A stretch of 64,000 nucleotides of DNA. Origin: Arenibacter hampyeongensis (GTDB lineage Bacteria; Bacteroidota; Bacteroidia; Flavobacteriales; Flavobacteriaceae). Location: the NCBI RefSeq assembly GCF_002909255.1, contig NZ_PIOB01000006.1:1-64000 (forward strand), written 5' to 3'. The translations under genes and the position numbers were made by a program. The number at the start of each line of letters is the position of its first letter. Position 1 is the first letter of the stretch. Of the stretch, positions 8,232 to 16,314 are shown piece after piece. Under the pieces are notes generated by a model. That model was given only the letters and a program-made list of their open reading frames with translations. It was not told the origin of the DNA and ran no database searches.

Positions 8232-9539
8232 ATGACTAAAAAAGATATTGTTTCATTAGAAGGCTCTGACCGAAGATCCTTCATAAAAAAGGCGGGGGCA
8301 GCTACACTTTTTAGTGCTGCGACCCTAAACGCTGGTTTTGCAAATCCATTCCTTACTCAGAATAAAGTATTGAAGGTTGGCTTGATAGGTTGTGGGGGTA
8401 GAGGTACGGGTGCGGCCGTACAGGCACTAAGTGCAGACCCTGATACCGTTTTGCATGCTATGGCCGATATTTTTGAGGATAGACTGACCAGTTCTTTGGA
8501 ATTGTTGAAGAAAGAACATGGACAACGAGCAGATGTGAAAAAAGAAATGCAATTTGTTGGTTTTGACGCTTATCAGAAATTAATTGATTCCGGTGTAGAT
8601 GTAGTGCTTTTGGCCGAGCCCCCGGGATTTAGGCCAAAACACTTTAGCGCGGCCATTGACGCTGGTAAACATGTCTTCTATGAAAAACCCGTTGCCGTGG
8701 ACGCGCCTGGGGTACGTAAAGTCTTGGAGGCTGCAAAAAGAGGCAAAGAAAAGAACCTTTCCATAGTTTCTGGCCTCTGTTTTAGATATGATTTACCGAA
8801 ACAGGCCCTCTTTGGAAAAGTATTGGGTGGAGATATAGGGGAAATAAAATCCATTTCCTCAGTTAGAAACGGGGGTGAACTTTGGTATAAAGAACGTCAA
8901 TCGGATTGGAACGATATGCAATATAAAATGCGCAACTGGTATTATTACAATTGGTTGAGCGGGGATTTTATTGTAGAAATGTTCGTCCATAGTACGGACA
9001 TGATTTCCTGGGCAATGGGAGAACGAATGCCATTGAGTGCAACCGGGGTAGGTGGAAGGCAGTGGCGTACGGATAAAAAGTACGGCAATATTTATGACCA
9101 CTTTGCAGTAGAATTTGATTACGGGGGTGGTTTAAAAGGAAATGTTTCCACAAGGCAACTTAATGGAGGGTCGTCCAGAAACTCTGTAGAAGTCGCCGGT
9201 ACATTGGGAAATGCATTTTATCAGGGAAATAGACATGAGATTTGGGGCAAAAATGAATGGAAGTATGAAGGGGAAACAAACGATATGTACCAAAGTGAGC
9301 ACGACGGATTGTTTAAATCCATACGTATGGGAAGCGCTATAAACGATGGGGAAATGGCCGCCAATAGTACCTTGATGGCTATAATAGCTAGGGATGCGGC
9401 TTATTCCGGACAAACGATCAGTTGGGAAGAGGCCATGAACTCCAACGTATCCCTTGGTCCCGAGAACGATGAGTACAGTTGGGATTTAAAATATGACGGT
9501 CCAGGAATAGCGGTTCCGGGAATCACCACAATGATTTAA
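8232..9539 (+). CDS. Gfo/Idh/MocA family oxidoreductase, Tat-exported
   Basis: A 435-residue NAD(P)-dependent sugar oxidoreductase. The N-terminus has a twin-arginine export signal (DRRSFIKKAGAATLFSAAT). The Rossmann motif VGLIGCGGRGTGA follows at about residue 49, and YEKPVAVDA at about 156 is the family's EKP signature containing the catalytic Lys. The C-terminal half is the usual beta-sheet dimerisation domain (HSTDMISWAMG, GLKGNVSTRQL). Periplasmic Gfo/Idh enzymes of this kind are paired in Bacteroidota with DUF1080 hydrolases, oxidising a sugar to a 3-keto form whose glycosidic bond is then eliminated. The DUF1080 gene follows 142 bases downstream, which supports that role. The exact substrate is not predictable. 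Confidence 0.93.
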   Translation: MTKKDIVSLEGSDRRSFIKKAGAATLFSAATLNAGFANPFLTQNKVLKVGLIGCGGRGTGAAVQALSADPDTVLHAMADIFEDRLTSSLELLKKEHGQRADVKKEMQFVGFDAYQKLIDSGVDVVLLAEPPGFRPKHFSAAIDAGKHVFYEKPVAVDAPGVRKVLEAAKRGKEKNLSIVSGLCFRYDLPKQALFGKVLGGDIGEIKSISSVRNGGELWYKERQSDWNDMQYKMRNWYYYNWLSGDFIVEMFVHSTDMISWAMGERMPLSATGVGGRQWRTDKKYGNIYDHFAVEFDYGGGLKGNVSTRQLNGGSSRNSVEVAGTLGNAFYQGNRHEIWGKNEWKYEGETNDMYQSEHDGLFKSIRMGSAINDGEMAANSTLMAIIARDAAYSGQTISWEEAMNSNVSLGPENDEYSWDLKYDGPGIAVPGITTMI

Positions 9540-9681
9540 TTATAGATTTAGCAATTTAGAGGTGAAGAGTGCTCAAAATTGCTATTTTTATGGGAATACT
9601 TTATTCTGCTGTAACTAAAACTACGTCGGGGAATTTGAAGAACAGCTATTTTATTTTGATAAATAATTTAACCATATAAAC

Positions 9682-10461
9682 ATGAAGAAAACTTCGATTA
9701 AGAGAAAATCTGCCCTTTTATCGGTCTTGTTAATTGTAATGATTGCTTACCAGGCCGAGGCCCAGAACGAAGCATTTGAATTTGAATTTGGCGAGGAGGA
9801 TACCTTTGAGAATTTGATTTCAGGGAAGTCGGGAGAAGCATCTACCATTAAATGGATCAATGTGAATACCGTTAAAGAGGGGTGGACAGTAGGTGAAGAT
9901 GGGGTATTGGTAAACTTGGGCCATCCAATTGGGGTAGTAAGATCGGAGAAACAATATGAAAACTTTATTCTTCATGTAGAATGGCGACATATGGAAGCAG
10001 GGGGCAATTCTGGAATATTTGCATGGAGCGGTGCCGATCCAAAGGGAAATTCCCCACTGCCGGACGGTGTTGAAATCCAGATGTTGGAATTGGACTGGGT
10101 AAACATAAATGCAAAAGATGGTGTTCAACAGCCCATAGCCTATGTTCATGGGGAAGTTTGGGGTGTAGGGGGAGTGGTGACCCTACCAGATAATCCACGG
10201 GGGGAAAGAAGTAAGTCCGTAGAGAATAGATGTAAGGGAAAGGGTGAATGGAATACCTATGACGTAGTATGTGTAGATGGGGTCATTAAACTTTCTGTTA
10301 ACGGAAAATTTGTAAATGGTATTTCTAAATCCACTCAAAAGAAAGGTTATTTCTGTCTCGAATCTGAAGGTGCGGAGATTCATTTCAGGAATTTAAAAGT
10401 AATAGAATTGCCGCCAGGGGTAACTACTGCTGAGCAGATAGCTCCTTTGCTTAATAAATAG
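9682..10461 (+). CDS. DUF1080 (3-keto-disaccharide hydrolase family) secreted protein
   Basis: A 259-residue protein with a signal peptide (about 1-27, ending AEAQ). The mature part is a concanavalin-like beta-sandwich of the DUF1080 family: WTVGEDGVLVNLG, NFILHVEWRHMEAGGNSGIF, DGVEIQMLELDW, GEWNTYDVVCVDGVIKLSVN and KGYFCLESEGAEIHFRNLKV are the family's typical blocks (GNSGIF, EIQML, EWN, L.SEG..I.FRN). Members cleave 3-keto-glucosides made by Gfo/Idh-type dehydrogenases. It lies between such a dehydrogenase and an MFS transporter on the same strand, consistent with a periplasmic two-step deglycosylation followed by uptake. A second DUF1080 gene is at 15142-16080. Confidence 0.93.
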   Translation: MKKTSIKRKSALLSVLLIVMIAYQAEAQNEAFEFEFGEEDTFENLISGKSGEASTIKWINVNTVKEGWTVGEDGVLVNLGHPIGVVRSEKQYENFILHVEWRHMEAGGNSGIFAWSGADPKGNSPLPDGVEIQMLELDWVNINAKDGVQQPIAYVHGEVWGVGGVVTLPDNPRGERSKSVENRCKGKGEWNTYDVVCVDGVIKLSVNGKFVNGISKSTQKKGYFCLESEGAEIHFRNLKVIELPPGVTTAEQIAPLLNK

Positions 10462-10596
10462 TTGGGAATCCTATGGATGAGTAACAACAAGTCCGATTAT
10501 AAAAGGTGAGTTTTTCCGTTGTTTCCAAAGCATATTCAGTTTAACCCCTTAAAATTCATTGCATACAAAAATTTAACCAACCAACTCACCACCTCC

Positions 10597-11901
10597 ATGA
10601 AAAACTCAGTAAGATTGCGTTTATCCGTTCTAATGCTATTGGAGTATTTTATATGGGGAGCGTGGTATGTTACCATGGGCACCTATCTTATGTCCTCGTT
10701 GGAGGCAAATGCAACACAAGTGGGGGCAGCATATGCAAACCTTTCTATCGCAGCCATTATTTCTCCTTTTTTTGTTGGTCTGGTAGCTGACCGCTTTTTC
10801 TCCGCACAAAAGGTATTGGGGACATTACATTTAATGGGTGCTGCCACCTTATATTATATAAGTACCGTGGAGCATTTTCAAAAATTTTGGTGGTTGATTT
10901 TGCTATACACATTATTGTATATGCCAACGATGTCCTTGGTTAACTCTATTTCCTTTTCGCAAATGGAGGATCCCGATAAGGAATTTCCACGGATTAGGGT
11001 TTTAGGAACCATAGGCTGGATAGCAGCGGGACTTTTAATAGGGTTTATGGAGTTGGAGACTTCTTTTATGACCTTCCGCATTGCGGCATATTGTTCTTTG
11101 GTGCTTGGTATTTTAAGCTTCTTCTTGCCAAGTACCCCGCCTACAGGTAAAAGCGCAAGCATTTCTGCCATATTGGGACTGGATGCCTTGGTTTTATTTA
11201 AGAAAAGGTCATTTATTGTTTTTTTTGTCAGCTCTATTCTAGTTTGTATCCCATTGGCTTTTTATTACAACTTTGCCAATCCTTTTCTGAATGACATAGG
11301 GATGGAAAATGCTGCAGCTAAAATGACTTTGGGGCAGGTTTCCGAACTTTTATTCATGTTATTGATGCCCCTTGCTTTTAGGAGGCTCGGAATTAAAAAA
11401 ATGATGCTGATAGGTATTTTTGCTTGGGCAGTACGTTATCTTTTATTTTCTTATGGGGATATAGGTCCAGGAATTTGGATGTTATATTTTGGAATTATAT
11501 TACATGGTATATGTTATGATTTCTTTTTTGTTTCCGGTCAGATCTATATTGATAAAAAGTCCAAACCCTCCTTTCGAAATTCCGCCCAGGGGCTTATCAC
11601 TTTTGCAACTTATGGGGTGGGAATGTTTATTGGCTCATTTGTTTCAGGAGCAGTAACCGATGATTTTCTTGTCAACATTAATGACATCTTGAGCTACCAA
11701 TGGGAATCCATTTGGCTGGTTCCAGCTATAATTGCTTTATTGGTGGGTTTGTTATTTATGTTTTTCTTCAGGGAAAAACTTGTAGGCACTTTAGAAGTGG
11801 ACAACAAGGTGCCGCACATTTTACCTGTTATGGACAATAGGGGTCAAAAGGATTTGGTGGGCGGTTTAGCCGATAGTGCTGATCTAAAAACGGAAAGATA
11901 A
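10597..11901 (+). CDS. MFS transporter, nucleoside:H+ symporter-like
   Basis: Read from the ATG at 10597; the open frame extends 26 codons upstream without a plausible membrane-protein start. The 434-residue product has about 12 membrane segments. The opening LSVLMLLEYFIWGAWYVTMG and the LVADRFFSAQKVLG loop match the NupG/XapB-like nucleoside:H+ symporter family that Bacteroidota keep in sugar-modification clusters. It follows DUF1080 by 135 bases on the same strand, so it probably imports the product of the Gfo/Idh and DUF1080 enzymes, not necessarily a nucleoside. The hydrophilic tail after the last helix is unremarkable. Confidence 0.9.
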   Translation: MKNSVRLRLSVLMLLEYFIWGAWYVTMGTYLMSSLEANATQVGAAYANLSIAAIISPFFVGLVADRFFSAQKVLGTLHLMGAATLYYISTVEHFQKFWWLILLYTLLYMPTMSLVNSISFSQMEDPDKEFPRIRVLGTIGWIAAGLLIGFMELETSFMTFRIAAYCSLVLGILSFFLPSTPPTGKSASISAILGLDALVLFKKRSFIVFFVSSILVCIPLAFYYNFANPFLNDIGMENAAAKMTLGQVSELLFMLLMPLAFRRLGIKKMMLIGIFAWAVRYLLFSYGDIGPGIWMLYFGIILHGICYDFFFVSGQIYIDKKSKPSFRNSAQGLITFATYGVGMFIGSFVSGAVTDDFLVNINDILSYQWESIWLVPAIIALLVGLLFMFFFREKLVGTLEVDNKVPHILPVMDNRGQKDLVGGLADSADLKTER

Positions 11902-11938
11902 TTCCCTAAAATATGTACTAATAAAATTTAATAATAAT

Positions 11939-12160
11939 ATGGTTAATAAAAGCAGTCCGGTACGTGTTCTGGTAGTGGGGTGTGGAAATATGGGTGCATC
12001 CCATGTAACGGCTTATCACAATTTAAAGGAATTTAAAATCTTGGGTTTGGTTTCAACGGGCAAGAGTAAAGAGGTTCTAAACAATAAGTTGGGAGGTTCT
12101 TATCCGTTGTTCAACAATTTTAAAGCAGCTTTGAAAACCACTGATCCGGATGCCAATTAA
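11939..12160 (+). pseudogene. N-terminal stub of a second Gfo/Idh/MocA oxidoreductase
   Basis: Only 73 codons remain: VRVLVVGCGNMGASHVTAYH is the Rossmann start of a Gfo/Idh/MocA enzyme and FKAALKTTDPDA corresponds to the segment just before the usual D-AVxISTxPxxH strand. The frame then ends at a TAA and the next 36 bases lead into the amidohydrolase. The rest of the NAD domain, the EKP motif and the C-terminal domain are missing, consistent with a large deletion of about 250-300 codons. No signal peptide, so the parent was cytoplasmic, unlike the 8232 enzyme. Confidence 0.85.
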
Positions 12161-12196
12161 TACCAATATCATATAAAAACTATAAAAATTAAACAG

Positions 12197-13282
12197 ATGA
12201 AAAAACCATGGATTGCCTTATTAATACTATTAACGATTTCTTGTGGGGAAAAGAATGAATATTATACTTTGGACGATTTTGACAAGGTAGATAAAATTGA
12301 TACCCACATTCATGTTTTTGCAGATCGGAACAGTTTTGTAAATCAAGCAAGGAAAGACAATTTTCGTTTGCTGAATATTATGGTCGACCTTTCAAAAGGC
12401 GAGGAACTTATTAAAGAACAATATGATTATTGTTTGACTCAAAAGAAAGGGCATCCTGAGGATTATGAGTTCGCTACCTCCTTTTCCATAGAGGATTGGG
12501 ATAACCCAGACTTCACAAAGAATACCATTTCCTGGTTGGACAAGAGTTTTAAAGAAGGGGCCATAGCTGTAAAGGTTTGGAAGAATATCGGTATGGTTTT
12601 TCGTGATAAGGATAACGAGCTAATAATGGTGGACAATCCCAAGCTGGATACGATATTCGATTATTTAGCCAGTAAAAAGATACCATTGATAGGTCATTTG
12701 GGAGAACCAAAAAACTGTTGGCTTCCGCTAGATGAAATGACAACCAACAACGATCGGAAATATTTTTCTGAACATCCTCAGTACCACATGTACCAACATC
12801 CGGAACTACCTTCTTATGAAGAACAGGTGGCTGCTCGGGATCGTATGCTGGAAAAACACCCCGATCTTGTGTTTATTGGAGTACACATGGGGAGTCTAGA
12901 GTGGAGTGTTGATGAATTGGCGAAACGGTTGGACAAGTTTCCCAATATGTCCATAGACCTCGCTGCCAGAATGGGGCAAGTTTTTTATCAAACTGTAGAA
13001 AATAGGGAAAAGGTTCGTGCCTTTTTTATTAAGTACCAAGATCGGATCCTCTATGCAACCGATTTGGCCGATGATGGCAAGGAAAATGTCAAAGAAATGC
13101 AGAAGGAGATGCATAAAATGTGGCTTACGGATTGGCGGTTTTTCGTTACCGATGAGGTTATGACCAGTGATCTGGTAAATGAAGAGTTTAAGGGATTAAA
13201 ACTTCCCAAGGAAGTTGTGGATAAAATATTTTTTCAAAACGCAAAAAAATGGCTTAAGATGTTTCCAACAAATGGAATTTGA
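12197..13282 (+). CDS. Amidohydrolase_2 family lipoprotein (TIM-barrel)
   Basis: A 361-residue metal-dependent hydrolase with a lipoprotein signal (lipobox LTISC, Cys at about 16). DKIDTHIHVF at about 32 supplies the HxH metal site of the amidohydrolase superfamily, PLIGHLGEP and VFIGVHMGSLEW supply later barrel strands with histidines, and RILYATDLADD gives the terminal Asp. This is the Amidohydro_2 arrangement. It ends the plus-strand sugar cluster that starts at 8232. In related loci such enzymes act on lactones or on cyclic acids formed from oxidised sugars. That role is inference here. Confidence 0.88.
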   Translation: MKKPWIALLILLTISCGEKNEYYTLDDFDKVDKIDTHIHVFADRNSFVNQARKDNFRLLNIMVDLSKGEELIKEQYDYCLTQKKGHPEDYEFATSFSIEDWDNPDFTKNTISWLDKSFKEGAIAVKVWKNIGMVFRDKDNELIMVDNPKLDTIFDYLASKKIPLIGHLGEPKNCWLPLDEMTTNNDRKYFSEHPQYHMYQHPELPSYEEQVAARDRMLEKHPDLVFIGVHMGSLEWSVDELAKRLDKFPNMSIDLAARMGQVFYQTVENREKVRAFFIKYQDRILYATDLADDGKENVKEMQKEMHKMWLTDWRFFVTDEVMTSDLVNEEFKGLKLPKEVVDKIFFQNAKKWLKMFPTNGI

Positions 13283-13335
13283 TCTTATGAACAGTTCGGT
13301 GATTAACTTAAAAGAAGAAAATTTCCAATATCATC

Positions 13336-13415
13336 TATTCAATAAAATTTTCGCTGTTGGGCAGCGGGTGGAGTACTACAACCAAGTGTTTGTTACTATT
13401 GGCATTTACTAAATC
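13336..13415 (+). repeat. Dispersed GGGGGGAGTACTAC repeat, copy B (partial)
   Basis: AATAAAATTTTCGCTGTTGG, a degenerate GCGGGTGGAGTACTACAACC and AAGTGTTTGTTACTAT match copies A and C (4681-4785 and 18475-18600). The right-hand part is diverged but still followed by TATGGCTTTGTTGGTTGTAT, similar to the end of copy C. Confidence 0.6.
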
Positions 13416-13542
13416 TATAAAATATGGCTTTGTTGGTTGTATGGTATTTCTTGGTGGTGCTAGAGAAGGGATTGGTACTGCCAACAAAAATCCAATCTTT
13501 GGGGTATACTGTTTACCATATTTTATAAAATCTAATGGATTG

Positions 13543-13618
13543 TGCGGTCTTTATAAAGATGCACAAACCCCGAGAACAAGCCCGTATTGTTTATAGGTGT
13601 TGTTGTACTTTCGCCTAC
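13543..13618 (-). other. attC-like spacer; no gene between 13283 and 13764
   Basis: On the minus strand, downstream of the DUF6090 gene, the spacer reads GTACAACAACACCTATAAAC, a central CGGGCTTGTTCTCGGGG region, then TGTGCATCTTTATAAAGACC. The GTACAAC-type left end (RYYYAAC-like) and the inverted TATAAA/TTTATA arms resemble the spacers at 15052, 16172 and 28354. Open frames over this stretch have no recognisable content. Confidence 0.35.
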
Positions 13619-13764
13619 CAAGCTTTTTAGCGTGGTTATTCTTTTATTTCTTCATTTATTGCGGTAATTAGACGTTTAGCTGACTGAATATTAGTTTTCA
13701 TTATCCCTACGTATCGATTTATGGTAAATATTTGAAAATTTACAAGGCTTGGAAGCTTTACATC

Positions 13765-14376
13765 TTACATTTTTTCAATAACTACTGCCGGTATAACATT
13801 TGCATTAACACCTACCGGAAAATTGTCGAATATATAACTCTCAACATTCTCAGCTACAAACTTTTCGTGCCAATCACTCAAATCGTTAAAATACACAGAG
13901 GTAACTTCGTAATAATTAACTACTTCTTCTTTCAGCTTTTTATTCTTAATAAGATTTAACTTGTTATTGTCTTTCAAAGAATAGTAAGCAGAACCAAAAT
14001 TTCTCGGGTCAAAATTTTTTGTTAAGAAAAAACCCATTGATTCTAATTTTAGAGTGGCATAATTACGTTGAGATAATAATTTTAAAAACTCTAATGTAGG
14101 AACAACATCATCTATATGATTGTTGTAAAATACTATATCTTGTTTCAAGTCGTCTATCATCAACTCCAGGGAATGTTTTAATTCTAGATTTTCCTTTCTA
14201 CTTTCATTCCAATTATTGATTTGTAGCGCAATCAAAATTCCAATCACTACAAGAATAATTTCACCAATCGCATAAAGCAAATACTTACTGAGTTTGCCTG
14301 CACGTGACGGACTGGCACCTTCGGGCGGGTTTTCCATTAGCAATTGTTGTCTAATACGTCTGAAGAACTTGATCAT
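13765..14376 (-). CDS. DUF6090 family membrane-anchored protein
   Basis: A 203-residue protein opening MIKFFRRIRQQLLMEN and containing the family's hallmark membrane helix KYLLYAIGEIILVVIGILIA followed by LQINNWNESRKE. After the helix comes a helical periplasmic or cytoplasmic domain with LKHSLELMIDDLKQDI and a C-terminal part rich in Asn, Tyr and Phe. DUF6090 proteins are very numerous in Flavobacteriaceae and have no known function. Between residues 15 and 28 an NPPEGASPSRAG insert separates the two usual N-terminal blocks; its DNA (14300-14309) shares GCACGTGACG with the REP-like repeat at 6333-6342. It lies 17 bases after the propeller gene, on the same strand. Confidence 0.85.
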   Translation of the reverse strand: MIKFFRRIRQQLLMENPPEGASPSRAGKLSKYLLYAIGEIILVVIGILIALQINNWNESRKENLELKHSLELMIDDLKQDIVFYNNHIDDVVPTLEFLKLLSQRNYATLKLESMGFFLTKNFDPRNFGSAYYSLKDNNKLNLIKNKKLKEEVVNYYEVTSVYFNDLSDWHEKFVAENVESYIFDNFPVGVNANVIPAVVIEKM

Positions 14377-14393
14377 ATGTTTTGTTTTTTTGC

Positions 14394-14945
14394 CTACGCA
14401 CTACGGTGGGGGAGTCCATCTTTGATTGTAAAATTTTTAAATGATTTGCCATTGTACCTGCTTGCTCCGCCTTCGGTACAGAACCAAATATTGCCGGTTT
14501 TATCTTCATAAATATCAGTAACCCGATCATTGGCAAGTCCGTCCATTGTTGTAAAATTCCGAAAGGATTTCCCATCGTAATAATAAACCCCAGAACCAAC
14601 AGAACTGAACCAAAAATTTCCCTTTCTATCTTCTAAAACGGAAAAGAAGAGGGCCGAACTTACTTTACTTGTGATATTGGTAAAAGATTTACCATCGAAC
14701 CGAAAAATACCGTCAAATGCTGCAATCCAAATGTTACCATTTCTTTCTTGCTTGATGGTACGAGTAATGCTGTTAGGTATGGTGGAATCTATTACATCCT
14801 TGGGTTTAGGTCCGTTGGGAGCGATTACGTCTTTTGTATCGGACTGGATAGAATCTTTTGGTAGATGGGTATTTTTTTGTCTTTTACATAAAGTGCAAAA
14901 AATAATCACCAAGGACAAAGCCAATAATTTCATGAGTTTTTTCAT
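14394..14945 (-). pseudogene. Two-component-regulator propeller lipoprotein, probably truncated
   Basis: A 183-residue product with a signal or lipoprotein-like N-terminus (LVIIFCTLC). Three consecutive propeller blades are visible, each with NIWIAA/NFWFSS/NIWFCT strands and a FDGKSF/YDGKSF/YNGKSF turn, the pattern of Reg_prop repeats. Full-length proteins normally have seven or more blades, and the sequence stops in the middle of the usual IKDGLPHND junction (KDGLPH then RSA-stop). It therefore looks cut off after the third blade. The stop lies 17 bases before the DUF6090 gene, so a deletion may have brought the two together. A short functional version cannot be excluded. Confidence 0.7.
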
Positions 14946-15051
14946 TTTTATTATTTAATTGTAACCAACATTTATGTATATGGAAAGTTGCGTATTTGTG
15001 TGCTGTTATTTCCTCAATCTTTTATGTGTTTCCTCGTTACTGTAAATCAGA

Positions 15052-15124
15052 CGTAACAAAACAGCACTAAACTTTGATCAAGCACATACTACCGCATTAT
15101 TTTTATACACTGTTGGTAGTAGTG
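15052..15124 (-). other. attC-like imperfect palindrome after DUF1080 gene
   Basis: On the coding strand it starts CACTACTACCAACAGTGTAT, continues AAAAATAATGCGGTAG and ends GTGCTGTTTTGTTACGTC. The ACCAAC-type left end, the GTTAC right end and internal pairing of CAGTGTATAAA with TTTAGTGCTG fit the pattern of the other spacers. No gene lies between 14946 and 15141. Confidence 0.4.
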
Positions 15125-15141
15125 TTTTTTATTCAGGCTTT

Positions 15142-16080
15142 TTACTCTATAGTCACAAGTTTTGCTGGCATCTTATTAATCTTTTTAAGCCTGATGTCCT
15201 TATAGTATACTTCGGCCCCTTCCGATTGAAGTCCTATCTTTCCGTATCCAACAGGGCTTTTATCGCTCGTTTTTTTTGAGTTAAATAATCTCATTACAAC
15301 AGTGCCATTGACCATGTGTATACTTGAATCTCCAAAGCAGATTAAGTCAATGTCATTCCACTCTCCATACTTATTTTCTTTGTCTGAGTCCTTTGCCACA
15401 TACATTTTTGCATAACTATCATTAAAATCGTCTACTGGTTCTACTAGTCGATCATCCTTAAATAATTTAGTTCCATAGTAGGTTCGAAGCGCTGAATTTT
15501 TATCATATTGATAGAAAATACCATCCATAGGTTTGCTCGGAACATCCATTACTATGTCACCTATTGCAATATAATCTCCCATGTTTTCTTCCTGAATTTG
15601 CATTTCATGCGAATTCATCCAGGCATAAGAAGACCCAGGTTCCCCAAATCCATGATATAGCAAACCACTATCCCTGATTTCTTTTTCTTTCGGTACGTGT
15701 TTGTCCTTGCCCCATTTAACTTTCAGTTTCAGATGATAGTTGCCAAAATCCTGCTCGGTAGACATCATTCCAAAAGCGGTCCCTGAGATGCGTATTACAT
15801 TACCATCCTCCAGTTGGACTACTTTAATTACGTCCTGCTTAGGATTATTCAAGCCCAAATAACCCTCTTGGGTTTTGTCAAAACCAGAAAAAGGACTATT
15901 GAAATAGGTATTCCAGCCAGTTAAGTCTTTACCGTTCCAGATTGAAACCCATTCATCTTCGGCATCTGTCAATTCTGTTTTTTCGGATGCAGTTACTTTT
16001 GATTTGTTTGAATTTTTGCATCCGATAAATAGTATCGAAGCGAAAAATATTGAGACTACTAAAAATTTAATCTGTTTCAT
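15142..16080 (-). CDS. DUF1080 (3-keto-disaccharide hydrolase family) lipoprotein
   Basis: A 312-residue lipoprotein (lipobox ILFIGC, Cys at 21). WVSIWNGKDLTGWNTYF is the classical DUF1080 opening; NYHLKLKVKWG, RDSGLLYHGF, HEMQIQEEN, GEWNDIDLICFGDSSIHMVN and GKIGLQSEGAEVYYKDIRLK follow in family order. It is larger than the 9682 paralogue because of an insert with SALRTYYGTKLF. It is monocistronic between attC-like spacers, separated from the Gfo/Idh cluster, so its partner dehydrogenase is not obvious. Confidence 0.92.
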   Translation of the reverse strand: MKQIKFLVVSIFFASILFIGCKNSNKSKVTASEKTELTDAEDEWVSIWNGKDLTGWNTYFNSPFSGFDKTQEGYLGLNNPKQDVIKVVQLEDGNVIRISGTAFGMMSTEQDFGNYHLKLKVKWGKDKHVPKEKEIRDSGLLYHGFGEPGSSYAWMNSHEMQIQEENMGDYIAIGDIVMDVPSKPMDGIFYQYDKNSALRTYYGTKLFKDDRLVEPVDDFNDSYAKMYVAKDSDKENKYGEWNDIDLICFGDSSIHMVNGTVVMRLFNSKKTSDKSPVGYGKIGLQSEGAEVYYKDIRLKKINKMPAKLVTIE

Positions 16081-16171
16081 TCATTTTTAATTTATTTCCC
16101 TTACTCTATTCAGTTTTAACCTTCCCTATTATTAATCATTAAGTTTGTTTCTTCGGTTGTGTTGGATTACT

Positions 16172-16304
16172 GCTAACGGTTCGCGTATGATTAGTTGCGG
16201 CTAAATCCGACGGGATTTTCACTCTGGTATTAAAGATAATTGATTGTGAGGATTTCCATTTCGGAAATCGGATAACACTTAATTATACACTTCTTTGTTG
16301 TAGC
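16172..16304 (-). other. attC-like spacer with inverted outer ends
   Basis: Plus-strand ends are GCTAAC (16172-16177) and GTTGTAGC (16297-16304), which are inverted relative to each other. Inside, GTATTAAAGATAATTGATTG and GGATTTCCATTTCGGAAATC add a second imperfect stem. On the coding strand this follows the esterase stop and precedes the DUF1080 start, reading GCTACAAC at the left and CGTTAGCAG at the right, as expected for R-box ends of an integron attC. No gene lies here. Confidence 0.5.
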
Positions 16305-16314
16305 ATGTTTTGCT

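Noticed and set aside
13215-13596. Overlapping open frames after the amidohydrolase gene
   Set aside because: One overlaps the 3' end of the amidohydrolase out of frame, the other covers dispersed repeat copy B and an attC-like spacer; neither has protein-like conservation signals.
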